Of a DNA stretch of 64,000 bases, positions 18,322 through 27,638 are shown piece after piece (within the stretch, counting starts at the first letter, position 1; each line of letters starts with the position of its first letter). Source of the stretch: Maribellus sp. YY47 (GTDB lineage Bacteria; Bacteroidota; Bacteroidia; Bacteroidales; Prolixibacteraceae); NCBI RefSeq assembly GCF_023111095.1, contig NZ_JALGYW010000006.1:62001-126000 (forward strand). Direction: 5' to 3'. Under the pieces are notes generated by a model that was not told the DNA's origin, did no database searches, and worked only from the letters and a program-made list of their open reading frames with translations. The translations under genes were made by a program, and so were the position numbers.

Positions 18322-19455
18322 TTAATGATGATCTGAAGTCGCCATTCCAAAATAGAGCGCCGACAACAGCGTAAAAACATAAGCTTGTATAAACGATACC
18401 AACACATCGAGTAAGAGGATAAACACCGAGAATGCGATGGATACCGGGCTTGCTCCGAGTCCTACTGCAGGACCAAATAAACCTCCGAAAACGAAAATCA
18501 GGCTCACAAACACCATCACAATGAGGTGACCAGCCAACATGTTGGCAAAGAGTCGGACCATTAAAACGAACGGTTTTGTCAACATACCCGAAAACTCAAC
18601 TACCTGCATTAACGGGAAAAGCGGGAACTTAAGCCAGACAGGTACATCGGGCCAGTAAATTTCCTTCCAGTAATGTTTGTTTCCGTTGATGGTGGTAATC
18701 GCGAACGTGAACAGGGCCAAAACCATGGTCACACTTATATTTCCTGTTACGTTTGCTCCAAATGGAATAATCGGGATAAGTCCCATAAAGTTGTTGATCA
18801 GAATAAAGAAAAACAACGACAACAGGAAGGGCATGAATTTCTCGTATTTGTGCTCCCCGATGGCGGGTTTTGCCACTTCGTCGCGAATAAACAGGATGAT
18901 CGGTTCCAGGAGGTTCTGAACGCCACTCGGAGCCTTTCCTTTGTTTCTTTTGGCTGATCGTGCTGTTGCCAGCAATAACCAAAACAACAGAATAACGGAA
19001 ACAAAAACACCTGCAACAGCTTTTGTTATCGATAAGTCGATGGGTTTTTCCAGCTCGTGCCCGTGTGCATCCAGCTCTACTATCTTTCCTTTGAATTCTT
19101 CACTGGTTGAAATTTTGAAACCGTTATAAGCATCGTGTCCGTGATGGAATTTTGAAGACATAAACACATGAAATGCTTTTCCGTCGTGCAGTTCCGGATG
19201 TTTACTGTAAAGAATAACCGGTAGGGGAATGCTGATATGGGTTTCGCCCCACGAAGTGATGTGCCAGTCGTACGAGTCAGATACATGGTCGATTACAAAA
19301 TCTCCGGCGCTGAACTCTTCCTGATGTGATTCGGCTGCATGACTTTCCGATGCCCCGGCATGATTTTCTTCATTTGTATGTTGCGCAAATAAAGTTCCAA
19401 TACTGAAAAACAGAAATGCCACGGTTATCACGTAGCTTTTGGAAAGTTTAAGCAT
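18322..19455 (-). CDS. atpB: ATP synthase F0 a subunit with long exported N-terminus
   Basis: Proton-channel subunit of 377 residues, over 100 longer than the E. coli protein. The extra part is an N-terminal signal-like segment (VITVAFLFFSIGTLFAQ) and a histidine-rich, probably periplasmic domain up to about residue 130 (HTNEENHAGASESHAAESHQ, KFHHGHDAY). The core follows, with the essential Arg in VLMVRLFANMLAGH and the last helices at FVLLLD/SFIQAYVFTLL. Bacteroidota a subunits often carry such an extension. Its task is not known. Confidence 0.95.
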   Translation of the reverse strand: MLKLSKSYVITVAFLFFSIGTLFAQHTNEENHAGASESHAAESHQEEFSAGDFVIDHVSDSYDWHITSWGETHISIPLPVILYSKHPELHDGKAFHVFMSSKFHHGHDAYNGFKISTSEEFKGKIVELDAHGHELEKPIDLSITKAVAGVFVSVILLFWLLLATARSAKRNKGKAPSGVQNLLEPIILFIRDEVAKPAIGEHKYEKFMPFLLSLFFFILINNFMGLIPIIPFGANVTGNISVTMVLALFTFAITTINGNKHYWKEIYWPDVPVWLKFPLFPLMQVVEFSGMLTKPFVLMVRLFANMLAGHLIVMVFVSLIFVFGGLFGPAVGLGASPVSIAFSVFILLLDVLVSFIQAYVFTLLSALYFGMATSDHH

Positions 19456-19696
19456 GGTCTATTCTATTATCTTCTTTATTCAATCTGTCTGTTGACACAG
19501 AAACAACCATCATTCAAGAGATTTGTTCTGTTCTGTCGCAAAATTTTTTGTGCCATTTTTTACTTCACCCACAAATTTAACAGAAATTTTTGACCATAGA
19601 TTGAAATTCAAAATTTTCAAGGCAGAATTAATAATGTTTAAAAACCTGTTCTTAAGTGAATAATGGCTATTGGTATCGTTCTGATAATGGGCTATA

Positions 19697-20074
19697 TCAG
19701 TCGTTTTTTTTCTGGTTTATTTTTGATATTTCTTTTACTTCAAAAAATGAATAAACGAGATACAGGAACATCAGTCCGACAACAAATTGTATGGCATTTT
19801 CCCGCTCTAATGCAATGTAAATTACGGCTAAAATTGAATAGGTCATTAGTTTAAAAAAGGTGATCAACATGTTGCTGCGGGCAAATTTCCCAATGTCTTT
19901 TTTTGCCATTTTTAGCTGATAGGCATGTATGCCCCAGGTAACAATAAAAAAGAAGGCCAGCAAAATCGGAAAAATAGGGAGGTAATACTCCGGCAGAAAC
20001 AAGCTAAAAACAAGCCAGCCCAGCAGGGCGATAGCAAGTGTGAGCGCCGTTAATTTTGTAATAAAGCTTTTCAT
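19697..20074 (-). CDS. Four-helix membrane protein in the atpI position
   Basis: Small integral membrane protein of 125 residues with about four hydrophobic helices (LTALTLAIALLGWLVF, YLPIFPILLAFFFIVTW, LITFFKLMTYSILAVIYIAL, FVVGLMFLYLVYSFFEV). I do not recognise a named family. It sits between atpZ and atpB, where AtpI, the assembly helper of the c-ring, is normally found, and size and topology agree with that. An upstream in-frame start gives nine more residues (beginning MAHGPRLNK); the ATG at 20074 gives a cleaner N-terminus, MKSFITKLTA. Confidence 0.6.
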   Translation of the reverse strand: MKSFITKLTALTLAIALLGWLVFSLFLPEYYLPIFPILLAFFFIVTWGIHAYQLKMAKKDIGKFARSNMLITFFKLMTYSILAVIYIALERENAIQFVVGLMFLYLVYSFFEVKEISKINQKKND

Positions 20075-20122
20075 TTTATTTAACCTCGGGCCATGAGCCA
20101 TGAGCTCAGAGCGTTTAACCGT

Positions 20123-20350
20123 TCATTTCTTTTTTAACAGACTTCGGGTTCCGTATACAATGGCAACAATCACAGATAAAATCGCCAGTGTCAGTGTAAA
20201 TCCTTTAAAATCATTTTTCATCCACTGGTCAATTTTATAGCCCAGAAAAGTAAAGCCTCCGATTATGGCCATCATTTCGAAGCCAAGACTGGAATAGCGG
20301 ACGAAATTATCGAATGTATTCTTTGATTTATTTGACTGTTTCTGGCTCAT
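20123..20350 (-). CDS. AtpZ/AtpI-family protein
   Basis: Membrane protein of 75 residues, two helices (SLGFEMMAIIGGFTFLGYKI and FTLTLAILSVIVAIVYGTRSL) ending in basic residues. The motif GF...G..D is that of AtpZ, which accompanies ATP synthase operons and has been linked to ion supply or c-ring assembly. The start chosen (MSQKQSNKS) lies inside the end of the bactofilin gene, a 23-base overlap that suggests coupled translation. A longer in-frame start at 20440 would overlap the bactofilin gene by over 110 bases and is less likely. Confidence 0.8.
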   Translation of the reverse strand: MSQKQSNKSKNTFDNFVRYSSLGFEMMAIIGGFTFLGYKIDQWMKNDFKGFTLTLAILSVIVAIVYGTRSLLKKK

Positions 20351-20717
20351 TTGCCGGTTTTGAAATTCCCATGCTACAGGTACCTGTAAATGCAGCCCCG
20401 GGTTCAACCGAAAGTTTTCCGGCACTGATATCTCCTTCAATTTTAGCCGAAGATTTCATGTTTAACATTTCTTTCGCCGTAACTTTTCCTTTGATAAAGC
20501 CGGAAACTTCGATGTTGGTGGCCTGCACCTGGCCTTCAATTTTGCCATGTTCTCCGATTACGACTTTTCCTTTTGCTGCCAGGTTTCCCACCATTTCGCC
20601 ATCTATGCGAATGTCCCCATTCGAGTTGATGTCGCCTTTTATTTTTGTTCCATCGCTCAGTATGTTAATAAGTTGCGATGTGTCTTCTCCGTTAAAACGT
20701 GTTACTTGTTTTGCCAT
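20328..20717 (-). CDS. Bactofilin (polymer-forming cytoskeletal protein)
   Basis: Self-polymerising beta-helical scaffold of 129 residues. The DUF583 core is visible as repeating short strands with Gly and hydrophobics: GTKIKGDINSNGDIRIDG, EMVGNLAAKGKVVIGEHG, KIEGQVQATNIEVSGFI and KGKVTAKEMLNMKSSAKI. Charged or flexible tails flank it. An upstream start would add 27 odd residues; the ATG at 20717 matches the family. It overlaps atpZ and precedes the ATP synthase genes. Bactofilins organise cell shape and envelope enzymes; no link to ATP synthase is established. Confidence 0.88.
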   Translation of the reverse strand: MAKQVTRFNGEDTSQLINILSDGTKIKGDINSNGDIRIDGEMVGNLAAKGKVVIGEHGKIEGQVQATNIEVSGFIKGKVTAKEMLNMKSSAKIEGDISAGKLSVEPGAAFTGTCSMGISKPANEPETVK

Positions 20718-20889
20718 GCCGTTTGTATATCTACTTCTTTTTGCGTATTCCCAAATTAATGGGCGCTTGAAGATACAATAAAATAAAGCTTGTACCAATG
20801 AAATGCCCCCACGAAAAATGAGCTAAACAGAAATTACAAAAACGGCCCTGAAAATGTTCAAGACGAAAGGGAAGAAAATAGTTTAGCGT

Positions 20890-21888
20890 TTATTGGGGAT
20901 CGTAAGCCCATTTCAGATAGCAGCTGCCCCAGGTAAAGCCTGCACCAAAAGCTGCCAGTACAACGTTGTCGCCTTTTTTGAGTTGCTTTTCGTAATCGAA
21001 AAGACACAAGGGAATAGTGGCTGCAGTGGTATTTCCGTATCGCCTGATATTGATCATCACTTTGTCTTTGGAGATGTTCATCCGCTTGGCGGTGGCTTCG
21101 ATTATTCGCATGTTGGCCTGATGAGGAACCAGCCAGGCAATATCGTGTGCCGTGAGGTTATTTTTTTCCATGATTTCGGCTGCAACATCTGCCATGCTTG
21201 AAACAGCAGCTTTAAACACCGCCTGGCCTTCCTGATACAGGTAATGTTCTTTGTTTTGAACGGTTTCCATTGATGCCGGTTTTAGCGATCCTCCTGCTTT
21301 AATGTGCAAATGGTAGCGTCCCAGTCCATCAACGCGGTTGATATAGTCAACAACGCCAAGGTCTTCGGTGGTGGGTTCAACCAGAACGGCTGCTGCCCCG
21401 TCGCCAAAAAGCGGACAGGTAGTGCGGTCTTCATAATTAATGATCGACGACATTTTCTCGGCTGCCACAATCACCACTTTTTTGTATCTGCCCGATTCAA
21501 TAAATTGGGTAGCGGTTGACAGTGCGAAAATAAATCCCGAACAAGCCGCATTCAGGTCAAAACTCCAGGCATTGTGAATATTGGCTTTGTGGGCAATAAT
21601 GTTGCCAGTGGCAGGCAGTACCATGTCGGGAGTAATGGTGGCACAAATCAGCATGTCTACTTCTTCGGGGGCGGTGCCGGTTTTTTCCAGCAGATTTTGA
21701 ACGGCCCAGGCTCCCATATCGCTGGTAGCCTTTCCTTCTTCTTTAAGAATACGTCTTTCTTTTATTCCGATTCGTTGCATGATCCACTCATCAGAGGTAT
21801 CAACCATCTTGCTGAGTTCTTCATTTGTTAATCTGTACTCTGGTAAATAGGCTCCAACACCCGTTATTGCTGCTCTCACTTTAGCCAT
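20890..21888 (-). CDS. fabH: 3-oxoacyl-[acyl-carrier-protein] synthase III
   Basis: Starts fatty-acid synthesis by condensing acetyl-CoA with malonyl-ACP. The 332-residue protein has the full thiolase-type triad: Cys116 in [12 protein letters not shown], His256 in [10 protein letters not shown] and Asn286 in RYGNTTAA. The C-terminal [13 protein letters not shown] is typical. It follows rpmF on the same strand after a 267-base gap with a terminator-like hairpin. The order DUF177-rpmF-fabH matches the common yceD-rpmF-(plsX)-fabH cluster, here without plsX. Confidence 0.95.
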   Translation of the reverse strand: MAKVRAAITGVGAYLPEYRLTNEELSKMVDTSDEWIMQRIGIKERRILKEEGKATSDMGAWAVQNLLEKTGTAPEEVDMLICATITPDMVLPATGNIIAHKANIHNAWSFDLNAACSGFIFALSTATQFIESGRYKKVVIVAAEKMSSIINYEDRTTCPLFGDGAAAVLVEPTTEDLGVVDYINRVDGLGRYHLHIKAGGSLKPASMETVQNKEHYLYQEGQAVFKAAVSSMADVAAEIMEKNNLTAHDIAWLVPHQANMRIIEATAKRMNISKDKVMINIRRYGNTTAATIPLCLFDYEKQLKKGDNVVLAAFGAGFTWGSCYLKWAYDPQ

Positions 21889-22080
21889 CTTTCACTAAAA
21901 TCTAAGTTTCTTCTGTTTTGTGTTTCTGAAAATCGGGGATGAATATAGAAGCAAAAGCATACTCCAGCAAAGAATTGGGATCGTATGTGTATTTCGTGCG
22001 GCTATTTTTATGTGTTGAGTACGAACAATTAACAGGCATGTTCGAAAAATCTGAATTCGTGAGCGATAAGCCCCCAAAAA

Positions 22081-22114
22081 AAATTCCATCTCCGATATTA
22101 CGAAGATGGAATTT
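22081..22114 (-). terminator. Rho-independent terminator after rpmF
   Basis: Perfect 11-bp stem AAATTCCATCT / AGATGGAATTT with, on the minus strand, a run of T after the stem. fabH may therefore need its own promoter. Confidence 0.75.
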
Positions 22115-22155
22115 TCCCACTATAAAATCAAAATGGCTATTTAGCCATCAATGTC

Positions 22156-22341
22156 TTATACAGCTATTTCTTTTTCAATAACCTGTTTGCCTCTGTAGTA
22201 ACCACATTCCGGACAAACGGTGTGATATTTTACAGTAGTTCCGCAGTTTGAACAAGTAGCCAGAGTAGGAGCAACAGCTTTGTAGTGCGTACGTCTCTTG
22301 TCCCTTCTCGTTTTCGATACTCTATGCTTTGGATGTGCCAT
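22156..22341 (-). CDS. rpmF: Ribosomal protein bL32
   Basis: Large-subunit protein of 61 residues, beginning MAHPKHRVSKTRRDKRRTHY as the family does. It is the zinc-ribbon form, with paired cysteines in CSNCG and CPECG. The gene starts 11 bases after the DUF177 gene. Co-occurrence with DUF177/YceD is near universal and fits YceD's link to 23S rRNA maturation. Confidence 0.96.
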   Translation of the reverse strand: MAHPKHRVSKTRRDKRRTHYKAVAPTLATCSNCGTTVKYHTVCPECGYYRGKQVIEKEIAV

Positions 22342-22352
22342 TTTATAAGTTT

Positions 22353-22907
22353 TTAATTGTTATTTTTCAAATTTTTCAATGCTGCCCAGCGAGGATCTAT
22401 CTCTTTATCATCCGGTTCTTCCTCCTCATCCTGCAGCAAATATGTTTTTAACTTCTTGAGCATTTCTGGATCACAACTGTTTTCTCCTCCGTCAGCTGAC
22501 GAATTCGGATGAACATGTTTCAACGGAATACTCAATACGATGTATTCATATATTACCTGACTAAGGTTGATTACGTGTTCTTCGGGTAAAACCCAAATTA
22601 CATTGTCGCCTTCATCAAACTCATTTTCTTCGCCAAATTTAACAAAGATATCGGTGTCAAGTTCAATGTCTTGCTGATAAGGCTCCAGACATCGGTCGCA
22701 GATGAGTTCTACCCAACCTGAAAATTCGAAATTCAATTTTAGAAATGAACTTCTTTTTTCGAGTTGAACTTTGATCTGAACCTCGCCGGTTTCAACCAAC
22801 CCTTCGTCAAAATGTTCAAAGAACTTTCTGTCAGCTTCAAATTCGTAATCGTGAAGGCCTTCACTAAGGCCTTTAAACTCAATGCTATATTTTGTTTTCC
22901 AGCCCAC
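22353..22907 (-). CDS. DUF177/YceD-family protein
   Basis: Protein of 184 residues from the proposed GTG start at 22907. Homologues are linked to 23S rRNA processing and L32 supply. The conserved part contains LICDRCLEPYQQDIEL with its CxxC and a later acidic stretch. A GTG at 22952 would add 15 residues (ending FFGIV). However, a perfect -7 box lies inside that extension, so the shorter form, starting VGWKTKYSIEFKGL, is preferred. In the middle, SSADGG is encoded by a copy of a dispersed palindrome (22488-22503), an in-frame insertion in a normally short linker. Confidence 0.85.
   Translation of the reverse strand: MGWKTKYSIEFKGLSEGLHDYEFEADRKFFEHFDEGLVETGEVQIKVQLEKRSSFLKLNFEFSGWVELICDRCLEPYQQDIELDTDIFVKFGEENEFDEGDNVIWVLPEEHVINLSQVIYEYIVLSIPLKHVHPNSSADGGENSCDPEMLKKLKTYLLQDEEEEPDDKEIDPRWAALKNLKNNN
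22488..22503. repeat. Dispersed palindrome inside the DUF177 gene
   Basis: TCCGTCAGCTGACGAA, differing at one base from the palindrome TCCGTCAGCTGACGGA at 11602-11617. It keeps the reading frame and encodes Ser-Ser-Ala-Asp-Gly-Gly on the minus strand. Confidence 0.7.
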
Positions 22908-22926
22908 GATCCCAAAAAAGTGGATG

Positions 22927-22934
22927 CAAAAGTA
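22927..22934 (-). promoter_or_regulatory. Putative -7 promoter element for DUF177-rpmF
   Basis: TACTTTTG on the minus strand is an exact TAnnTTTG match. Transcription would start near 22920, downstream of the GTG at 22952, which decides the start codon in favour of 22907. Confidence 0.5.
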
Positions 22935-23203
22935 TAAATTTTTTATTAACACTTAAAGAAATGCGACAAATATTTCCGATTTCTTTTTATTCAAAACATT
23001 TCTACATGAGCCATTTGCATTTGCGGGAGCTTTCGCTACTTTGCTTTGCGTTATGGGTGCTTTTTCCACTTTCCCGATGAACAGTGTATAAAGTCTGGCA
23101 AGTTTGCTGCATATTCAAAATGAATAAAATGAAGTGGCCGAATTCTTTCCTGAGCCGAGATATCTGCCCCGGGGCGCCTGCAGCTACACAGCGGAATTTG
23201 CAT

Positions 23204-24358
23204 TTATTTGTTAAGAATAATTCTGAAAGTTGTGCCTTTCCCTACCTCCGACCATTTGATAAATATTTTGCCGTTGTGGTAAATCTCAACGATTCTTTTG
23301 GCCAACGATAAGCCAAGTCCCCAGCCACGTTTTTTAGTAGAAAATCCGGGTTGGAAAATGGTCTTGTGATTTGATTTCGGAACGCCGCAACCTGAATCGG
23401 TGATATCAATCAGAACGTTTTTTTCTTTTTCCTTGATATCGACTGTTATGCTGCCTTCGTTCACCATGGCATCGATGGCATTTTTGCAGATGTTTTCGAT
23501 TACCCACGAAAATAAGGCTGCGTTTAAAGGAGCTTCTATGCAGGACGTTTCATCGTAGCTTGTTACGAATTTTACTTTGCTCGACGATCGGGTTTTAAGG
23601 TAGCTGACAGCCGAGTGGACCACTTCAACCACATTTAATGGTAATAATTCGGGTTTGGAACCAATTTTAGAAAAACGTTCGGTGATGCGCTCCAGTCGGG
23701 AGGTATCGCGTTCGAGTTCCTGTAAAAGGTTTTCATCCACATCTTTCATTTTGAGCAACTCTATCCAGGCCATCAGCGACGAGATGGGTGTGCCGAGCTG
23801 ATGTGCCGTTTCTTTCGACATTCCCACCCAAACCTGGTTTTGTTCTGCCCGGTTGGTAGCCAAAAATGCAAAATAGGCCACCACAATAAACACAATAATT
23901 ACGATTAACTGAATAACCGGGTAAAGGCGAAGATTTCGGAGAATGCTGGATTCGCGATAGTAAAGAAGCTGGTAGTCGTTGTCGACCAAATCAATATGAA
24001 TCGGCTCAACGCGCTCTTTCATTTTGATCAGTTCTTTTTGTAAAACTTCTTCTTTTCTTGTTTCGTTGTAATGGATGTTTGCATCTGAATTGATGGAGCC
24101 ATCTGCATTTACCAAAATAATCGGAATGGTTTTGTTTTTTTGAATGACCTCCAGCAGAAAGTTGATATACCCGGTATTAATATTTTTTGAACTGCTGATC
24201 TGGCGCGTTGCCTCTGCCCACAATTCTACTTTGTTTCGCTCTTCCCGGGCCATTTTTTGAGTGAGCCAGTTGGTATACAAAAGAGAAGCAACACCAATGA
24301 TTATTGCTGTCATAAGCAATAGAATCTTTCCCCGCCGTCTTTTCAGATAGATGTCCAA
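23204..24358 (-). CDS. Sensor histidine kinase (orphan)
   Basis: Membrane kinase of 384 residues. TM1 is at about 11-29, a sensor region of ~115 residues lies outside, and TM2 is at about 146-167. The HisKA-like helix with His186 follows (SKETAHQLGTPISSLMAW), then HATPase_c with the N box NICKNAIDAM, DSGCGVP (G1) and RGWGLGLSLAKRIVE (G2). The pattern HQLGTPISSL is common in Bacteroidota kinases. No response regulator is adjacent; dxs lies upstream on the same strand 107 bases away. The signal is unknown. Confidence 0.9.
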   Translation of the reverse strand: MDIYLKRRRGKILLLMTAIIIGVASLLYTNWLTQKMAREERNKVELWAEATRQISSSKNINTGYINFLLEVIQKNKTIPIILVNADGSINSDANIHYNETRKEEVLQKELIKMKERVEPIHIDLVDNDYQLLYYRESSILRNLRLYPVIQLIVIIVFIVVAYFAFLATNRAEQNQVWVGMSKETAHQLGTPISSLMAWIELLKMKDVDENLLQELERDTSRLERITERFSKIGSKPELLPLNVVEVVHSAVSYLKTRSSSKVKFVTSYDETSCIEAPLNAALFSWVIENICKNAIDAMVNEGSITVDIKEKEKNVLIDITDSGCGVPKSNHKTIFQPGFSTKKRGWGLGLSLAKRIVEIYHNGKIFIKWSEVGKGTTFRIILNK

Positions 24359-24465
24359 TGTAAGTGGTTTTTAATACACTGTAGCAAACGATTTAAAGAT
24401 AAAAATATTATACTGAATTATTTTGGATCAAAAAATGAGAATGGCAAAGGCTGACGCAGCTTGGG

Positions 24466-26373
24466 TTATTTCTTCAACATTTCGAGTACGGCATTTTTAA
24501 TTCCTTTGGCATCGATTCCACATTCACTGTAAAGGTCTTCAGGGGTGCCGTGTTCGATAAAATGGTCGGGAATACCCAATAATTTTACTTGCGAAGAATA
24601 GCCCTTTGTTGCCATAAATTCCAGGGTTGCCGATCCAAAACCGCCCTGAACAGCACCGTCTTCAACGGTAATAATTTTGTCGAATTTTGTGAAAACTTCG
24701 GTCAGCAGTTCCTCATCGAGCGGCTTTACAAAACGAAGGTCGTAATGCGCAGCTGAAATGTCTCTTTTTGCAAGGCTTTTTACTGCTCTCGATGCAAAAA
24801 TCCCGGTTTTTCCAATGGTTAGGATGGCAATGTCGGTTCCATCGGAAATCTTCCGGCCCTTTCCGATTTCAATTTCTTCAAACGGCAATTTCCAATCGGG
24901 TTTAATGCCATAGCCTCTCGGGTAACGGATCGAAAAAGGTTGTGCGTTTTCTTTCTGCTGGGCGGTGTACATCAGGTTGCGCAGGTCTACTTCGTCCATT
25001 GGTGCGGCAACAATCATGTTCGGAACGGTGCGCATGTAGGCCATGTCAAAAACACCGTGATGCGTTGGCCCGTCTTCTCCCACCAGTCCTCCGCGGTCGA
25101 GACAGAAAATGACGTGCAATTTTTGAATGGCCACATCGTGGATCACCTGGTCGTATGCCCGTTGCATAAAAGTGGAGTAGATGTTACAGAAGGGGACCAT
25201 CCCTTGTGTGGCCAGTCCGGCAGAGAAGGTTACGGCGTGTTGCTCGGCAATACCCACGTCGAAAGCACGATCGGGCATTTGTTGAAACATCAGGTTCATG
25301 GAACAGCCCGTTGGCATGGCTGGTGTAATTCCTATGATTTTATCGTTTTGTTCGGCCAGTTCAACCAGCGTTTCACCAAAAACATTCTGGAACTTAGGCG
25401 CTTTCTCAAGATCACAATCACATTTGTAGATCTCGCCGGTTTCTTTATCAAAAAGACCTGGAGCATGCCATTTTATCTGGTCCTTCTCGGCAAACGGGAA
25501 GCCTTTCCCTTTCTGTGTAATTACATGCAGCAATTTGGGCCCCGGAATTTCGCGAAGGTCTTCCAAAACTTCAGTAAGATATTCCACATCATGCCCGTCA
25601 ATCGGTCCGAAATATCGGAAGTTAAATGCTTCAAAAAGATTGTTTTCCTTCAGTAGCATGTTTTTTAGGGCATGCTGGTTTTTTTGAATAAACTTTCGTG
25701 TTTTCTTTCCGATCCCGTCTAATTTTCCCAAACCTTCCCACACATCTTGCTTGAAGCGGTTGTAGGTGTTCGATTTGGAAATGTTAAGCAGGTATTTGTT
25801 TAGGCCTCCAACACTTGGGTCGATGGCCATGTTGTTGTCGTTCAGGATCACGAGCAGGTCTGAATTTTCGCCTCCGGCGTTGTTCATTGCCTCGAAAGCC
25901 ATTCCTCCGGTCATGGCGCCATCGCCAATAACGGCTACTACTTTTCGCTCGGTTTCGCCTTTAAGTTTTGAGGCAACGGCCATTCCCAGTGCTGCTGAAA
26001 TGGAAGTCGACGAGTGTCCTACCCCAAAAGCGTCGTATTCGCTTTCGCTGCGTTTGGGGAAGCCACTTATTCCTTTGTATTTCCGGTTGGTGTCAAAATT
26101 ATCGCGCCGGCCGGTTAGTATTTTATGTCCGTATGCCTGGTGGCCTACGTCCCAAACCAACTGGTCGTAGGGCGTATTGTAAACATAGTGTAAAGCAACT
26201 GTAAGCTCAACAACGCCAAGGCTTGCACCAAAATGTCCGGGATTGGTCGATACAATATCAATAATATAATCGCGCAATTCCTTGCACACTTCATTTAGCT
26301 CGCCTTTCGAAAGCTTTTTCAAATCAGCCGGGCTGTTAATTTTTTCCAGAAGGTTCCCCTTTACACTCTCCAT
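24466..26373 (-). CDS. dxs: 1-deoxy-D-xylulose-5-phosphate synthase
   Basis: First, rate-controlling enzyme of the MEP pathway: thiamine-diphosphate-dependent condensation of pyruvate and glyceraldehyde 3-phosphate. The 635-residue protein has the ThDP motif [18 protein letters not shown] with NDN, the N-terminal [18 protein letters not shown], and the transketolase-type pyrimidine domain with [17 protein letters not shown]. The chosen ATG at 26373 is preceded directly by an in-frame GTG. A -7 box at 26391-26398 gives a leader of about 13 bases. It is transcribed apart from ispD. Confidence 0.96.
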   Translation of the reverse strand: MESVKGNLLEKINSPADLKKLSKGELNEVCKELRDYIIDIVSTNPGHFGASLGVVELTVALHYVYNTPYDQLVWDVGHQAYGHKILTGRRDNFDTNRKYKGISGFPKRSESEYDAFGVGHSSTSISAALGMAVASKLKGETERKVVAVIGDGAMTGGMAFEAMNNAGGENSDLLVILNDNNMAIDPSVGGLNKYLLNISKSNTYNRFKQDVWEGLGKLDGIGKKTRKFIQKNQHALKNMLLKENNLFEAFNFRYFGPIDGHDVEYLTEVLEDLREIPGPKLLHVITQKGKGFPFAEKDQIKWHAPGLFDKETGEIYKCDCDLEKAPKFQNVFGETLVELAEQNDKIIGITPAMPTGCSMNLMFQQMPDRAFDVGIAEQHAVTFSAGLATQGMVPFCNIYSTFMQRAYDQVIHDVAIQKLHVIFCLDRGGLVGEDGPTHHGVFDMAYMRTVPNMIVAAPMDEVDLRNLMYTAQQKENAQPFSIRYPRGYGIKPDWKLPFEEIEIGKGRKISDGTDIAILTIGKTGIFASRAVKSLAKRDISAAHYDLRFVKPLDEELLTEVFTKFDKIITVEDGAVQGGFGSATLEFMATKGYSSQVKLLGIPDHFIEHGTPEDLYSECGIDAKGIKNAVLEMLKK

Positions 26374-26390
26374 CACCTCAAAAATAATTG

Positions 26391-26398
26391 CAAAGATA
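26391..26398 (-). promoter_or_regulatory. Putative -7 promoter element for dxs
   Basis: TATCTTTG on the minus strand, an exact TAnnTTTG match 18 bases before the dxs ATG. No clear -33 box. Confidence 0.45.
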
Positions 26399-26514
26399 AC
26401 ATTTAGTTACCTACTGTTTGTTCATTCATGCGATGAACAAAACGAATTAAACACTGTAAATAAAGCATTTTAAAATGGAAGAAACAATGAGTACAGGTGT
26501 GTTCAACTGGGCGT

Positions 26515-27288
26515 TTAAGCGGTGCCGGTTAGTGCTGAAATCAAGACCAGACCATCCAGTGTCAGCATTGGCTCTATGGTCGAGATGCGCGATGTAAGCG
26601 GAGCTATCACTGAACTTAGTCCACCTGTGGCCACAACGGTTAAGCTTTCATTAAGTTCTTTTTCAGTTCTGTCTACAATGGAGTCAACCAGTCCGGTGAA
26701 GCCATAAACCACACCCGACTGAATCGCATGGATTGTATTTTCACCCAGAACAGATGGTGGCGGTGTCAGATGAATCTGCGGGAGTTGTGCTGTTTTTCCG
26801 GCAAGTGCACTAACCGCTGTTTGTAAACCTGGTGCAATGGCTACCCCTTTAATGGTCTTATCGGCCCCAATTGTGGTAAAGGTGAGTGCAGTTCCAAAAT
26901 CGATTACCATTGTGAGCGGACCGTATTTCTGGTAAGCTGCCACTGCATTTGAAACCAGGTCGGTTCCGATTTCAAAGGGATTGAGAATTTTTATCGGCAG
27001 CTTGTGGTAGATCGACGGATTGACCGTTTCGATGCGGGCCGACTCGAAAATACCATTTAGCATTTGCTCAAAAGGCCGCACCAGCGAGGGCACAACACTA
27101 CTCAGAATAATTGAATGTACTTTGTTTTTATCGATCTCACCGGCGGTAAGCAACGAGCGAAAAATAACTTCATATTCATCGGCGGTTTTTAACGGATCGG
27201 TTTGTATTCTCCAGTGGTTGAGCCAGGTTTCGTTCCCGTATACTCCAAAAACTATGTTTGTATTTCCGATGTCGATAGCCAGTAACAT
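26515..27288 (-). CDS. coaX: Type III pantothenate kinase
   Basis: Phosphorylates pantothenate in coenzyme A synthesis. The 257-residue protein has the ASKHA-fold phosphate-1 motif LLAIDIGNTNIVFG, FEIGTDLVSNAVAA with the catalytic Asp, TMVIDFGTALTFTTI, and a C-terminal VVATGGLSSVIAPL. A TTG 24 bases upstream gives a longer frame; the ATG at 27288 starts exactly where the family starts. It is divergent from the membrane-anchored receiver gene. Confidence 0.93.
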   Translation of the reverse strand: MLLAIDIGNTNIVFGVYGNETWLNHWRIQTDPLKTADEYEVIFRSLLTAGEIDKNKVHSIILSSVVPSLVRPFEQMLNGIFESARIETVNPSIYHKLPIKILNPFEIGTDLVSNAVAAYQKYGPLTMVIDFGTALTFTTIGADKTIKGVAIAPGLQTAVSALAGKTAQLPQIHLTPPPSVLGENTIHAIQSGVVYGFTGLVDSIVDRTEKELNESLTVVATGGLSSVIAPLTSRISTIEPMLTLDGLVLISALTGTA

Positions 27289-27312
27289 GTTCGAATTATT
27301 TATGTTTTTCAA

Positions 27313-27638
27313 TCTTAAAGCACTTTATTACAACAAACAAACTTACGTGTTTCTCTTTTTTTGCTGTGTTTTTTCTGTCATTTTCTGCAAGAATTTAATG
27401 AGATATTATGATAGCTTTATCTCAGTCTACGGTTTGGTTTGAGTACACCTCTTCTTTGTGTTGATCCTGAATGTCAGTTACAAACGATGTTTCTTGTTGA
27501 TCTTGCGGGTTGAGGACTTGTGCCAAACATACGAAATACATAATAATTACGTTAATAAAAGTGCGTTATTGGCATGATTGTTTTGTTTGAAAAAAGTATT
27601 ATTTTTAAACCTGTTGCGAAGAAATCAATAGTAAGGTT
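27313..27638. other. Divergent intergenic region, no gene seen
   Basis: 326 bases between coaX and the receiver gene. They must carry both promoters. TTTG with a downstream TAAGATTG is a weak match for coaX. No repeat, terminator or RNA gene was recognised. Confidence 0.4.

Noticed and set aside
20314-20781. 155-residue plus-strand frame
   Set aside because: It is the exact antisense of the bactofilin gene and mirrors its repeats.
24940-25656. 238-residue plus-strand frame
   Set aside because: It lies wholly inside dxs on the other strand and has no family features.
23204-26373. Two-component pair made of the histidine kinase and the receiver at 27.6 kb as one operon
   Set aside because: dxs and coaX lie between them and the receiver is on the other strand. 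Functional pairing is possible but not supported by layout.
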